Origin: an uncultured Pelagibacteraceae bacterium
GTDB taxonomy: Bacteria; Pseudomonadota; Alphaproteobacteria; Pelagibacterales; Pelagibacteraceae
NCBI GenBank assembly: GCA_902533445.1
Contig: CACALX010000001.1
Span: 62,001-126,000 of the forward strand
Length of the DNA stretch: 64,000 nt
Direction of reading: 5' to 3'
Within the stretch, counting starts at the first letter, position 1. Every line of letters begins with the position of its first letter. The translations under genes were made by a program, and so were the position numbers. The notes under the pieces are model-generated. The model was not told where the DNA came from. It was given only the letters and a program-made list of their open reading frames with translations, and did no database searches. Shown piece by piece: positions 14,295 through 23,760 of the stretch.

Positions 14295-14993
14295 ATGGAA
14301 TTTACCAAGTCTTTAGTAAAAGGCAAATTAATCAAACGTTACAAAAGGTTTTTTACCGACATCAAACTTGGTAAAGAAATTGTTACAGCTCATTGTCCTA
14401 ACACAGGTTCTATGAAGGGCTTATTAGATGAAGGTAATGAGGTTTATTTACTACCAAATAATGATCCTAAGAGAAAACTTAAGTTTGGACTTGAAATAAT
14501 TAAATCAAGAAAAAATTTAGTAGGTGTCAATACTCATATGGCTAACAAGATAGTAAATCATGCTATCCATAATAATTTTATCAATGAATTAAAAAATAAC
14601 GATAAAATAAAACCAGAGGTATTCTTTAATAAGGAGACTAGATTTGATTTTTTGCTAGAAAAAAAAAATCAAAAAAGCTTTGTAGAGGTCAAGAACGTTA
14701 CTTTATTTAGAGATAAAGAAACTGCTGAGTTTCCAGATGCCATTACTTCAAGAGGATCTAAGCATTTATTAACTCTTATTGACGCCATAAATAAAGGTTA
14801 TAAAGGTTATCTGATATTTCTAGTTCAAATTCAAAATATGAAATATTTTAAAATAGCTAAAGATATCGACGAAGAATATTATAAAAATTATAAAAAAGCT
14901 AAAAAAGCTGGTGTAAATTTTCTAGCTTATAGATGTGATATAAGTTCAAAAAAAATTATTATAGATAAAAAACTTAAAATTTTAGATGAGTGA
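14295..14993 (+). CDS. sfsA: SfsA family DNA-binding/nuclease-like protein
   Basis: I chose the ATG at 14295 (MEFTKSLVKG); the upstream 12 codons of the ORF-track version overlap the cinA-like gene. The product (232 aa) has an N-terminal OB-like part (GKLIKRYKRFF, HCPNTGSMKG) and a C-terminal PD-(D/E)XK-like core: RFDFLL, FVEVKNVTLF, AEFPDA and TSRGSKHL, all SfsA hallmarks. SfsA was described as a sugar-fermentation stimulation protein, but its fold points to nucleic-acid cleavage. It is divergent from cinA with only 20 bp between start codons and overlaps map by 8 bp. Confidence 0.9.
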   Translation: MEFTKSLVKGKLIKRYKRFFTDIKLGKEIVTAHCPNTGSMKGLLDEGNEVYLLPNNDPKRKLKFGLEIIKSRKNLVGVNTHMANKIVNHAIHNNFINELKNNDKIKPEVFFNKETRFDFLLEKKNQKSFVEVKNVTLFRDKETAEFPDAITSRGSKHLLTLIDAINKGYKGYLIFLVQIQNMKYFKIAKDIDEEYYKNYKKAKKAGVNFLAYRCDISSKKIIIDKKLKILDE

Positions 14994-15756
14994 TTATAAA
15001 GAAAAATTTGAAAAAATGAGAGTTGCTGGTGATTTAGCAGCTAGGACACTTGATATGTTAACTGATAACATTAAGGAAGGTGTCTCCACAGACTATATAG
15101 ATAAATTGGGATATGAGTTTATAAGAGATAATGGAGGACACTCTGCTCCACTTTACTATAGAGGTTTTACAAAATCTTTATGTACTTCATTGAATCATGT
15201 TGTGTGTCATGGAATTCCTTCGGAGAGAGTTTTAAGAGATGGTGATGCGGTAAATATTGATGTTACTGCAATTGTAGATGAACATTATGGTGATACCAGT
15301 AGAATGTTTTGTATTGGTAAAACACCAATTAAATTAAACAATCTAATAAATGCTACTTACGAGTCAATGATGAGAGCAATTAGAATTTTAAAACCAGGAA
15401 TTAAATTAGGTGATATTGGTTACGAAATTCAATCATTTGTTGAAGAAAAAGGATACTCTGTTGTAAGAGATTTTTGTGGTCACGGTATAAGTACAACATT
15501 TCATGAACCACCAAACATTTTACATTATGGAAGTAAAAACTCAGGACCAGAGTTAAAACCTGGAATGACTTTTACAATAGAGCCTATGATAAATTCAGGC
15601 AAATATGATGTTAAAATGTTAAATGATGGTTGGACTGCTGTCACAAAAGATAAATCTTTATCAGCTCAATTTGAACATACGTTAGGAATTACTGAAAATG
15701 GTTATGAAATCTTTACAGAATCTGCTAAAGGTTATTCAAAGCCTCCATACTTATAA
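14986..15756 (+). CDS. map: Methionine aminopeptidase, type I
   Basis: This enzyme removes the initiator methionine from nascent proteins. The 256-residue length is typical for type Ia. Metal ligands are recognisable in NIDVT (Asp), GDTSRMF (Asp), GHGISTTFHEPP (His), TIEPMI (Glu) and AQFEHTLGIT (Glu), and the substrate-pocket HGIP is present near residue 77. It overlaps sfsA by 8 bp and is followed 3 bp later by purB, so it likely heads or joins the purine operon transcript. Confidence 0.95.
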   Translation: MSDYKEKFEKMRVAGDLAARTLDMLTDNIKEGVSTDYIDKLGYEFIRDNGGHSAPLYYRGFTKSLCTSLNHVVCHGIPSERVLRDGDAVNIDVTAIVDEHYGDTSRMFCIGKTPIKLNNLINATYESMMRAIRILKPGIKLGDIGYEIQSFVEEKGYSVVRDFCGHGISTTFHEPPNILHYGSKNSGPELKPGMTFTIEPMINSGKYDVKMLNDGWTAVTKDKSLSAQFEHTLGITENGYEIFTESAKGYSKPPYL

Positions 15757-15759
15757 TTA

Positions 15760-17052
15760 ATGATTAAAAGATACTCTCGAAAAGAATTAACTGATATTTG
15801 GTCAGAGGAAAATAAATATAAAATTTGGCTAGATGTAGAGGTTGCAGCTGCTGAGGCTATGGAAAAACTTGGTCAAATACCAAAAGGAGTAGCTTCAATT
15901 GTTAGCAAAAAAGCAATTATCAATGTAAATAGAATACATAAAATTGAATCTGAAGTTAAACATGATGTTATAGCTTTTCTTACCTCTGTTACAGAAAAAG
16001 CAGGAATTAAAGCAAGATATTTACATCAAGGTATGACTTCATCAGATGTACTTGATACTAGTTTTAATATTCAATTAGTTCAATCTGGAAAAATAATTCT
16101 TAAAGATATCGATCAGATTTTAAAAGTACTTAAGAAGCAGGCAAAAAAATATAAAATGACTCCATGTATGGGAAGAAGTCATGGAATTCATGCTGAACCA
16201 GTTACTTTTGGATTAAAATTAGCTTCTTTTTATGAGGAATTTAAAAGAAACAGAAAAAGACTTAAATATGCAATAGATGAGGTATCAACCTGTGCGATAT
16301 CAGGAGCTGTTGGAACTTTTGCAAATATAAGCCCTAATGTTGAAAAACATGTTGCAAAAAAATTAGGTTTAAAAGTTGAACCAATTTCAACTCAAGTTAT
16401 TCCAAGAGATCGACATGCTTTTTATTTTTCAGTTTTAGGTATTATTGCAGGTTCAATTGAGAGAGTTGCAATTGAGATAAGACATTTACAAAGAACAGAG
16501 GTTTATGAATTGCAAGAGTATTTTTCAAAAAAACAAAAAGGATCGTCTGCGATGCCTCATAAGAAAAATCCAATTTTAAGTGAAAACTTAACTGGTTTAG
16601 CTAGAATGGTTAGAAGTGCTGTGATACCAGCTTTAGAAAATATAGCGCTATGGCATGAAAGAGACATTTCACACTCAAGTGTTGAAAGAAACATTGGTCC
16701 TGATGCAAATATTACAACAGACTTTGCATTGGTTAGATTAACAAATATTTTAGACAAAATGATTGTTTACCCTAAAAAAATGTTAGAAAACTTGAATATA
16801 ACAAAAGGGCTAATTTTCTCTCAAGAAGTTATGTTAGAATTAACTAAATCTGGTTTAAGTAGAGAAAAATCTTACAGAATAGTTCAATCGTATGCGAAAA
16901 AATGTTTTGCAGAAAACCTAAACTTATTTGATGTGATATCTAATGATAGGTTTATTATGAGCAAAATTACAACGAAAAGGCTTAAATCAATATTTAGTTA
17001 CGCAAAACACTTTAAAAATGTGAATTTGATCTTTAGAAGAGTTTTTAAATAA
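15760..17052 (+). CDS. purB: Adenylosuccinate lyase
   Basis: PurB cleaves SAICAR to AICAR and adenylosuccinate to AMP. The 430-residue protein has the fumarase-superfamily signature [11 protein letters not shown] (about 263-273), the substrate-binding TSSDVLDT (about 88-95) and [10 protein letters not shown] (about 139-148). It is the first purine gene in a tight series (purB, C, S, Q, L) with overlaps of 1-4 bp; its stop shares a base with the purC start (TAATG). Confidence 0.95.
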   Translation: MIKRYSRKELTDIWSEENKYKIWLDVEVAAAEAMEKLGQIPKGVASIVSKKAIINVNRIHKIESEVKHDVIAFLTSVTEKAGIKARYLHQGMTSSDVLDTSFNIQLVQSGKIILKDIDQILKVLKKQAKKYKMTPCMGRSHGIHAEPVTFGLKLASFYEEFKRNRKRLKYAIDEVSTCAISGAVGTFANISPNVEKHVAKKLGLKVEPISTQVIPRDRHAFYFSVLGIIAGSIERVAIEIRHLQRTEVYELQEYFSKKQKGSSAMPHKKNPILSENLTGLARMVRSAVIPALENIALWHERDISHSSVERNIGPDANITTDFALVRLTNILDKMIVYPKKMLENLNITKGLIFSQEVMLELTKSGLSREKSYRIVQSYAKKCFAENLNLFDVISNDRFIMSKITTKRLKSIFSYAKHFKNVNLIFRRVFK

Positions 17053-17837
17053 TGAAAAAAGGAAAAAAACTATACGAAGGTAAAGCAAAAATCATTTATG
17101 CAACAAATGATAAAAATTTAGTTATTCAATATTTCAAAGACGATGCGACAGCATTCAATAATCAAAAGAAAACTACGATTGAAGGAAAAGGTGTTTTAAA
17201 TAACAGAATATCTGAACATATTCTTTCAAATTTATCTCAAATAGGAATTAAAAATCATTTAGTAAAAAGATTAAATATGCGTGAACAAATAATAAAACTA
17301 GTTGAGATAATTCCGATTGAATTTATTGTTAGAAATGTTGCAACAGGATCTATCACTAAAAGATTAGGCATTGAGGATGGGACTGTTTTAAAAGAACCAT
17401 TAATTGAATACTGCTTAAAAGATGACAAATTAGGTGACCCTCTAATTGCAGAAGAACACATAATAGCTTTCGATTGGGCTAGTAAGAACGAAATTGATAA
17501 AGTCAAAAAAATGATATTAAGAATTAATGACTTTATGATTGGAATGTTTAGAGGAGTTGGAATTAAATTGATTGATTTCAAACTAGAATTTGGAAGATTA
17601 AAATCTAATGGGAAGCAAGAAGTAATACTAGCAGATGAAATTAGCCCAGATACATGCAGACTTTGGGACAGTATTACTGATAAAAAACTTGATAAAGACA
17701 GATTTAGAAAAGATTTAGGTGATTTAATTCCAGCGTACACAGAAGTTGCTAAAAGATTAGGTATTTTGCATGAACAATCAAATGTAAGTGCCGTGAATGT
17801 AACAAAATTATCATCTGTTAAGAGAAAGAAAAAATGA
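17052..17837 (+). CDS. purC: SAICAR synthetase
   Basis: The enzyme joins CAIR and aspartate using ATP. The 261-residue protein opens with [12 protein letters not shown], the conserved ATP-site strand, and has [11 protein letters not shown] (about 90-100), LIDFKLEFG (about 175-183) and [12 protein letters not shown] (about 195-206), the ADEISPD signature. Translation is coupled to purB by a 1-bp overlap and to purS by an ATGA overlap. Confidence 0.96.
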   Translation: MKKGKKLYEGKAKIIYATNDKNLVIQYFKDDATAFNNQKKTTIEGKGVLNNRISEHILSNLSQIGIKNHLVKRLNMREQIIKLVEIIPIEFIVRNVATGSITKRLGIEDGTVLKEPLIEYCLKDDKLGDPLIAEEHIIAFDWASKNEIDKVKKMILRINDFMIGMFRGVGIKLIDFKLEFGRLKSNGKQEVILADEISPDTCRLWDSITDKKLDKDRFRKDLGDLIPAYTEVAKRLGILHEQSNVSAVNVTKLSSVKRKKK

Positions 17838-18076
17838 AAATCTCAGTAGTAATCACTTTAAAAAAAGATGTATTAGATCCACAAGGCAAAGTTATTCATC
17901 AAACTTTAGATGGCATGGGCTTTGATGATGTTAATGAAGTTAGACAAGGTAAATATTTTGAAATTGATACAAAAGAAAATGATCCAAAAAAAGCTAAAGA
18001 TAAAGTTGAAGAAATGTGCAAAAAACTTTTAGCCAATCTTGTAATTGAAAACTATAAAATTATTGATCTAAAGTAA
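17834..18076 (+). CDS. purS: Phosphoribosylformylglycinamidine synthase subunit PurS
   Basis: This 80-residue protein ([16 protein letters not shown] near the start, [10 protein letters not shown] in the middle) is the small PurS subunit that forms the FGAM synthase complex with PurL and PurQ and helps pass ammonia. Its presence agrees with PurL being the short form in this operon. Overlap with purC is 4 bp and the gap to purQ is 3 bp. Confidence 0.95.
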   Translation: MKISVVITLKKDVLDPQGKVIHQTLDGMGFDDVNEVRQGKYFEIDTKENDPKKAKDKVEEMCKKLLANLVIENYKIIDLK

Positions 18077-18079
18077 TTA

Positions 18080-18763
18080 ATGAAATCATCTGTCATTACT
18101 TTTCCTGGATCCAATTGCGATAGAGATATGGATGTCGCTCTAAAGAAATTTGGATTTAAGAATAAAATGGTTTGGCATGATGATGCTGAACTTCCAAAAA
18201 GTGATTTAATTGTATTACCAGGAGGATTTTCATATGGTGATTATTTAAGATGTGGAAGTATGGCATCTAAATCAAAAATCATGAAGTCAGTCATTAATTT
18301 TGCCAACTCTGGTGGCATGGTAATGGGAATTTGTAATGGATTTCAAATATTAGTTGAAACTGGACTAGTTCCAGGTGTTTTATTAAGAAACAAATATTTA
18401 GAATTTATTTGCAAAAATGTATTCGTAAAAATTAATAACAAAACAAATAATTATTTTAGTAATATTAAAAATGAAGTCCTAGAATTTCATATTGCACACA
18501 ATGAAGGGAATTATTTTTGTACAAAAGATCAATTAAAAGAAATTGAAGATAATGAACAGATTGCAATAAATTATTGTAATGAAAATGGAAAAATAGAAGA
18601 ACAATTTAATCCGAACGGTTCGATTAAAAATATTGCTGGTATATTTAATAAAGAAAAAAATATTTTAGGGATGATGCCTCATCCTGAAAGAATGATTGAT
18701 AATTGTTTATCTGGAGAAGATGGATCAATTTTTTTTAATAATTTAATTAATAATTTAAAATGA
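18080..18763 (+). CDS. purQ: FGAM synthase glutaminase subunit PurQ
   Basis: PurQ releases ammonia from glutamine for FGAM synthesis. The 227-residue class I amidotransferase has the oxyanion and nucleophile motifs LPGGFSYGDYLR (about 46-57) and MGICNGFQIL (nucleophile Cys about 86), with the catalytic His/Glu in MMPHPERM (about 198-205). It overlaps purL by 4 bp. Confidence 0.95.
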   Translation: MKSSVITFPGSNCDRDMDVALKKFGFKNKMVWHDDAELPKSDLIVLPGGFSYGDYLRCGSMASKSKIMKSVINFANSGGMVMGICNGFQILVETGLVPGVLLRNKYLEFICKNVFVKINNKTNNYFSNIKNEVLEFHIAHNEGNYFCTKDQLKEIEDNEQIAINYCNENGKIEEQFNPNGSIKNIAGIFNKEKNILGMMPHPERMIDNCLSGEDGSIFFNNLINNLK

Positions 18764-20952
18764 TAGTAAACGAACAGGTGGCGATTAATCATGGTTTGAA
18801 GAAAGATGAATATGCTAAAATTTGTGAATTATTAAAAAGAACACCAAATATTACTGAGCTTGGTATTTTTTCTGCAATGTGGAATGAGCACTGCTCATAT
18901 AAATCTTCAAGACTGCATTTGAAAAAACTTCCTACAAAAGGAAAAAAAGTTATTCAAGGTCCTGGAGAAAATGCTGGTGTTATTGATATTGAAGATAATG
19001 ATGCCATTGTATTTAAAATTGAAAGTCATAACCACCCATCTTTTATAGAGCCCTATCAAGGTGCAGCAACTGGCGTTGGTGGGATTATGAGAGATGTATT
19101 TACAATGGGTGCAAGGCCTATTGCAAATTTAAACTCAATTCATTTTGGTTCACCTCAACATAAAAAAACAAAAAATCTTCTAAGAGGTGTAGTTCATGGA
19201 ATTGGAGGATATGGAAATTGTATGGGTGTTCCAACTGTTGCGGGACAAACAAGTTTCGATAGTTCATATAATGGAAATATCTTAGTTAATGCAATGACCT
19301 TGGGGTTGGTTAAAAAAGATAAGATTTTTTACTCAAAAGCAACTGGTTTAAACAAACCAGTTATTTATGTTGGTTCAAAAACAGGTAGAGACGGAATTCA
19401 TGGAGCCAGCATGGCTTCAGCAAGTTTTGATGACAAAATAGAAGAAAAAAAACCCACTGTTCAAGTTGGAGATCCATTTACTGAAAAACTTCTGCTTGAA
19501 GCTTGTTTAGAATTAATGGCTGGAGACTCAATTATAGCTATACAAGATATGGGAGCTGCTGGATTAACATCATCAAGTATAGAAATGGCATCAAAAGGAA
19601 ATCTTGGAATTGAAATTAATCTAAACAAAGTTCCTTGTAGAGAAACTAAGATGACACCCTATGAAATTATGCTCTCAGAAAGCCAAGAAAGAATGTTGAT
19701 TGTTCTAGAAAATGGAAAAGAAAAACAAGCAAAAAAAATATTTGATAAATGGAATTTAGATTTTGCAGTAATTGGCAAAACTACTAATTCAAAAAAAATA
19801 CAACTTTATTTTGATAATGAAAAGGTAGCAGATATCCCTGTAAATACATTAGTCGAAAATTCACCCATGTACGACCGTAAATGGAAAAAAGGAAAGCTAC
19901 CTAAAAAGAATAAAATTAAAAAAGGAGATTTAAAAAATTTCAAAATTATAGATGTACTGAAAAAAGTTTTAGCAAACCCAAATATTTGTAGCAAAGATTG
20001 GATTTGGCAGCAGTATGATCATACGGTTATGGGGGATACTGTTCAAAAGCCAGGTGGAGATGCTGGAGTTGTGAGAGTACATGGGACAAATAAAGCTGTA
20101 GCTGCTTCAGTTGACAGTTCTGCTGTATATTGTTGGGCTCACCCTCTTACCGGTGGAAAACAAGTAGTTTGTGAAAGTTTTAGAAATTTAATTGCTGTTG
20201 GTGCAAAACCTGTAGCTATTACAAATTGTTTAAATTTTGGAAGCCCTGAAAACGAAGAGAATATGGGAGAGTTTGTCGAATGTGTTCATGGAATTGGTGA
20301 AGCAAGTGAATATTTAAAATTCCCAATAGTTTCAGGAAATGTTTCTTTTTACAATCAAACTAAAGATGAAGGTATAAAACCAACTCCTACTATTGGAGGT
20401 GTTGGTTTAATTAAAGACTATAATAAAATGATCACTATGGATTTTAAAGAAATTGATAATGTGGTTTTAGTTGTTGGAAAAACAGAGGGACATTTAGATC
20501 AAACTTTATTTGCAAGGAATATATTAAATGAAAAAAATGGTCCTCCACCTGAAATAAATTTATTTAATGAAAAAAATAATGGAGAAACTTTACTAAAACT
20601 TATAGAAAGTAATCTAATCAAAAGTGCTCATGATGTTTCTTTAGGTGGAATTATTACAGCAGTAGCCAAAATGTGCATCAAAGGTAAAAAAGGAATAAAT
20701 TTAAATAAACCAAAATATTTAATCAATGAATTAGAATATTTCTTTGGTGAAGATCAAGGGCGTTACATTATTGAGGTTAGTAAAAAAGATTTAAAAAAAG
20801 TCACAGATATATTGAATAAAAATGCTGTTCATTTTGACGAACTTGGCACAATCAGTGAAAATGAGCTATATATTGATGATAAGACAAAAGTTACAATTGA
20901 CGAATTAACAAGTTCAAATACAAAGTGGCTTACAGATTATATGAGTAATTAA
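18760..20952 (+). CDS. purL: FGAM synthase large subunit, small-PurL type
   Basis: The 730-residue protein lacks the fused glutaminase of the 1,300-residue gammaproteobacterial enzyme and so needs PurS and PurQ. Signatures include MWNEHCSYKSSR (about 41-52), ESHNHPSFIEP (about 87-97), the GQTSFDSS region and GEDQGRYIIEV near the C-terminus; it consists of two AIRS-like halves. Its TAATG junction couples it to the BolA-like gene, so purine synthesis and an Fe-S/redox pair share a transcript. Confidence 0.95.
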   Translation: MIVNEQVAINHGLKKDEYAKICELLKRTPNITELGIFSAMWNEHCSYKSSRLHLKKLPTKGKKVIQGPGENAGVIDIEDNDAIVFKIESHNHPSFIEPYQGAATGVGGIMRDVFTMGARPIANLNSIHFGSPQHKKTKNLLRGVVHGIGGYGNCMGVPTVAGQTSFDSSYNGNILVNAMTLGLVKKDKIFYSKATGLNKPVIYVGSKTGRDGIHGASMASASFDDKIEEKKPTVQVGDPFTEKLLLEACLELMAGDSIIAIQDMGAAGLTSSSIEMASKGNLGIEINLNKVPCRETKMTPYEIMLSESQERMLIVLENGKEKQAKKIFDKWNLDFAVIGKTTNSKKIQLYFDNEKVADIPVNTLVENSPMYDRKWKKGKLPKKNKIKKGDLKNFKIIDVLKKVLANPNICSKDWIWQQYDHTVMGDTVQKPGGDAGVVRVHGTNKAVAASVDSSAVYCWAHPLTGGKQVVCESFRNLIAVGAKPVAITNCLNFGSPENEENMGEFVECVHGIGEASEYLKFPIVSGNVSFYNQTKDEGIKPTPTIGGVGLIKDYNKMITMDFKEIDNVVLVVGKTEGHLDQTLFARNILNEKNGPPPEINLFNEKNNGETLLKLIESNLIKSAHDVSLGGIITAVAKMCIKGKKGINLNKPKYLINELEYFFGEDQGRYIIEVSKKDLKKVTDILNKNAVHFDELGTISENELYIDDKTKVTIDELTSSNTKWLTDYMSN

Positions 20953-21182
20953 TGGCAATGGATTTAAAAGAAATTGAGAGTTTGATTAAAGAAGCAATGC
21001 CTGATGCAGTTGTAGAGATTCAAGATTTAGCAGGAGATGGAAATCATTATTCAGCGACTGTGACTTCTTCTAATTTTTCAGGAAAAAGTAAAATTGAACA
21101 ACATAAAATGGTATATAATTCTCTAAAAGGACGTATGGGAAATGAATTACATGCCTTAGCAATTAAAACAAAGGAGCAATAA
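20952..21182 (+). CDS. bolA: BolA-family protein
   Basis: The 76-residue protein has the BolA fold signature: a helix IESLIKEAMPDA, then GDGNHYSATVTSSNF and KSKIEQHKMVYNSL, ending in HALAIKT. BolA proteins bind monothiol glutaredoxins through a shared [2Fe-2S] cluster, using a conserved histidine (in ELHALAIKT). The very next gene is a CGFS glutaredoxin with a 1-bp overlap, so the pair probably works as one Fe-S trafficking or sensing unit. Confidence 0.92.
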   Translation: MAMDLKEIESLIKEAMPDAVVEIQDLAGDGNHYSATVTSSNFSGKSKIEQHKMVYNSLKGRMGNELHALAIKTKEQ

Positions 21183-21514
21183 TGGACGATAATACAAAAA
21201 ATATAATTCAAAATCATATAGACAACAATGATGTTTGTTTATTTATGAAAGGAACTCCAGATGCTCCTCAGTGCGGTTTTTCAATGGCTGTTTCAAACAT
21301 GTTAAAAATTCTTGAAGTAAATTTTAAAGGAGTAAATGTTTTAGAAGATCAAAACATCAGAGAAGGTATTAAAGTTTACAGTGATTGGCCAACAATTCCT
21401 CAATTGTATATTAAAAAAGAATTTGTTGGTGGATGTGATATCGTTAAAGAAATGTACGAAAACGGAGAACTTAAAAAAGTTCTTGAGGATAAAGGTATTA
21501 ATTTTAAAAATTAA
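21182..21514 (+). CDS. grxD: Monothiol glutaredoxin (Grx4/GrxD type)
   Basis: The 110-residue protein contains the CGFS active site in DAPQCGFSMAV (about 27-37), plus WPTIPQLYI and GGCDIV, which bind glutathione. CGFS glutaredoxins carry or transfer [2Fe-2S] clusters and work with BolA, encoded directly upstream. The gene ends 9 bp before the convergent rpsD stop, and no terminator hairpin is visible between them. Confidence 0.94.
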   Translation: MDDNTKNIIQNHIDNNDVCLFMKGTPDAPQCGFSMAVSNMLKILEVNFKGVNVLEDQNIREGIKVYSDWPTIPQLYIKKEFVGGCDIVKEMYENGELKKVLEDKGINFKN

Positions 21515-21523
21515 ATTTAGAAA

Positions 21524-22141
21524 TTATCTAGAGTAATATTCAATTACAAGATTTGGTTCCATTATCACAGGGTAAGGAACTTCTTCAAATTTAGGAACTC
21601 TTACAAATTTTAATTTTTTGTTTTTCTCATCCATTTGGATGTATTCTGGTGTTTCTCTTTCTTTATTTGCTAGAGCGATATCAATGATTGCTAACTGCTT
21701 AGATTTGTCTCTAATTTCAATTGTATCCTCTTCTTTTACTAAATAGCTTCCAATGTTAACTTTCTTACTATTTACTCTAACATGACCGTGATTGATTAAT
21801 TGTCTAGCTGAAAAAATAGTAGTTGCAAATTTTGCTCTATAAATAATTGCGTCTAGTCTTCTCTCTAAAAGACCGATTAAATTTTCACCTGTATCACCCT
21901 TAAGCATAACTGCTTTTTTGTAAATGTTTCTGAACTGTTTTTCGTTAATATTTCCGTAATATGCTTTTAATTTTTGCTTAGCTTGTAACTGAATTCCATA
22001 ATCTGAAGGTTTCGATGTTTTTGTTTGACCATGTTGACCAGGTCCATATGCTCTAGTATTAAAAGGACTTTTTGGTCTACCCCATAGGTTAACCTTTAAT
22101 CTTCTGTCTACTTTATGTTTAGAGTTTAATCTTTTTGTCAT
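21524..22141 (-). CDS. rpsD: 30S ribosomal protein S4
   Basis: S4 binds 16S rRNA early in 30S assembly. The 205-residue protein has the usual N-terminal globular part ([17 protein letters not shown]) and the S4 RNA-binding domain (about 95-160: [20 protein letters not shown] and [15 protein letters not shown]). The initial zinc-binding cysteines of some S4 proteins are absent, as in many alphaproteobacteria. The gene stands alone, with a 40-bp gap to trmJ upstream. Confidence 0.97.
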   Translation of the reverse strand: MTKRLNSKHKVDRRLKVNLWGRPKSPFNTRAYGPGQHGQTKTSKPSDYGIQLQAKQKLKAYYGNINEKQFRNIYKKAVMLKGDTGENLIGLLERRLDAIIYRAKFATTIFSARQLINHGHVRVNSKKVNIGSYLVKEEDTIEIRDKSKQLAIIDIALANKERETPEYIQMDEKNKKLKFVRVPKFEEVPYPVIMEPNLVIEYYSR

Positions 22142-22181
22142 TTAATAGTGGGCTTTATAAACTTACTCTTACTTTTGTCAA

Positions 22182-22895
22182 TCAACGTTTTTTGCCTAAA
22201 CTTGCAAATACACCAGATAAAATACGCGAATCTTTTGATGATAATTCCATCCGGTAAAAGATATTTCTTAGGTTTTCAAGCATTATTGGCTTCTTCTCTT
22301 TTGATTTAAAGAAATTAATCTCTTCCAGATTCTGAATACATAAATTAGCCATAGCGACAATCTCTTTTTTTGAGGCAGATTTTACTTTATTTGATTTATT
22401 AAAAGAGGACACTTTTGAATTAAAAATACTTGATACATAATGAGCAATAATTATGAGACTATGTGAGAGGTTTAATGACTTAAAATCAGGATTTGTTGGA
22501 ATTTGGAGGGTATAATTGGCGTAACTAATCTCATTATTAGATAAACCTGATGCCTCTGATCCAAATAAGAAAGCTACTTTTTTTTTATAATTAATTTTTT
22601 TTAAATCTTCTAATTGAATATGTTTAACATTTTTATTTCTAAATCTAGCAGATGTTGCAATAACAATATCAATATTCTTTAAAGACTTCTCTAAATTTTC
22701 ATAACTCTTTGTTTTATTAATAATATTCTTAGCACCAACAGAAGTTGCTATAATTTTATCGTTAGGAAATATTGGTTTAGGATCTACAACAACTAGTTTA
22801 TGAAAATTAAAATTTTTCATTCCTCTTGCGCAAGCTCCAATATTTTCTGAAAGCTGAGGTTTATGTAAAATGAAAGAAATATTATTAACTGACAT
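22182..22895 (-). CDS. trmJ: TrmJ-type tRNA/rRNA 2'-O-methyltransferase (SpoU family)
   Basis: The 237-residue SPOUT enzyme starts with FILHKPQLSENIGACARGM, the SpoU/TrmJ motif 1 (N-x-G-x-x-R equivalent NIGACARG). It also has VAFLFGSEASGLSN (about 108-121) and the knot motif LNLSHSLIIIAHY (about 146-158). TrmJ methylates tRNA position 32. The start shares one base with the stop of the DUF1989 gene. Confidence 0.88.
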   Translation of the reverse strand: MSVNNISFILHKPQLSENIGACARGMKNFNFHKLVVVDPKPIFPNDKIIATSVGAKNIINKTKSYENLEKSLKNIDIVIATSARFRNKNVKHIQLEDLKKINYKKKVAFLFGSEASGLSNNEISYANYTLQIPTNPDFKSLNLSHSLIIIAHYVSSIFNSKVSSFNKSNKVKSASKKEIVAMANLCIQNLEEINFFKSKEKKPIMLENLRNIFYRMELSSKDSRILSGVFASLGKKR

Positions 22896-23758
22896 TAATC
22901 AATGCCATGATTTCTGTTATAACTAGAAACAGCAGATGGTTTAATATCTAATAAATACTTGGGATCTACAGACAAAATAGAAACTTTTAATGGATAACAT
23001 TTTGCAACATCAGAAGAGTGTTCAGATCCACAATCTCCCCCAGGACAAGCTGAAAGAGCGCCCAACAAATCTGTTTCAGCAAAAAACTCTAGATAATCCC
23101 CTGGTCTAACAGGACTAGCTTTCATGAAGTATTGTTTCGTATCGTTAGTAAAACCAGTTAGCATAAATACATTTAATACATCATGAACTATTTTTTCTGC
23201 TTGATCTAATTGAACATTTTTTTCTTTAACTAATGCTCTAGTTAAATTTGAATGGCAACAATAATGATAATCATTGTCACTCAAAAGTTTTGAGGTATAA
23301 GGGTCACATCTGGTTCCAATTACATCATGAACAGAACCACCATCCTCATCATAATCATACCAATCCAAAGTATCCCAAGTTATAGTAGCTAAAGACCTTA
23401 GATATGGAAAACTACTAAACATTTTGTCTCCAACAGAAAGATGAGTTCCATATAAAGCTCTTGTTTTTCCTGAATAAAATTTTTCCTCTAAGTTATTTAA
23501 ATTAAATATATTTAGATCTCCTACTTGTGGGCCATCTACACTTTCAATTCTAAAAAACTCACCAAATTTAACCTCAAATGTTTTCGCATCTCTTGGAGGT
23601 ATGATTACTTCCTCTTTTTTTACCAAATGTTCTCTTGCAGAATGTAAAATGTTTAAATTTTTATCCTCAATAGTATTATTTGGATAACAAACGATCGGTT
23701 TTGCCCCTATTCTGCTATTAATATTTGATGGTTTTTTAGAAAATTTTTTAATTTTCAT
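22895..23758 (-). CDS. DUF1989 (urea carboxylase-associated family) protein
   Basis: The 287-residue protein has the DUF1989 pattern: IPPRDAKTFEVKFGEFFRI (about 54-72), GPQVGDLNIFNL, TLDWYDYDEDGGSVHDVIGTR, and the highly conserved ALSACPGGDCGS near residue 240. Relatives sit beside urea carboxylase or amino-acid and aminomethyl-transfer genes, but their reaction is unproven; the cysteine cluster suggests metal binding. Here the neighbours are citramalate synthase (2 bp) and trmJ (1 bp overlap), with no urea genes. Function is therefore open. Confidence 0.85.
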   Translation of the reverse strand: MKIKKFSKKPSNINSRIGAKPIVCYPNNTIEDKNLNILHSAREHLVKKEEVIIPPRDAKTFEVKFGEFFRIESVDGPQVGDLNIFNLNNLEEKFYSGKTRALYGTHLSVGDKMFSSFPYLRSLATITWDTLDWYDYDEDGGSVHDVIGTRCDPYTSKLLSDNDYHYCCHSNLTRALVKEKNVQLDQAEKIVHDVLNVFMLTGFTNDTKQYFMKASPVRPGDYLEFFAETDLLGALSACPGGDCGSEHSSDVAKCYPLKVSILSVDPKYLLDIKPSAVSSYNRNHGID

Positions 23759-23760
23759 TT

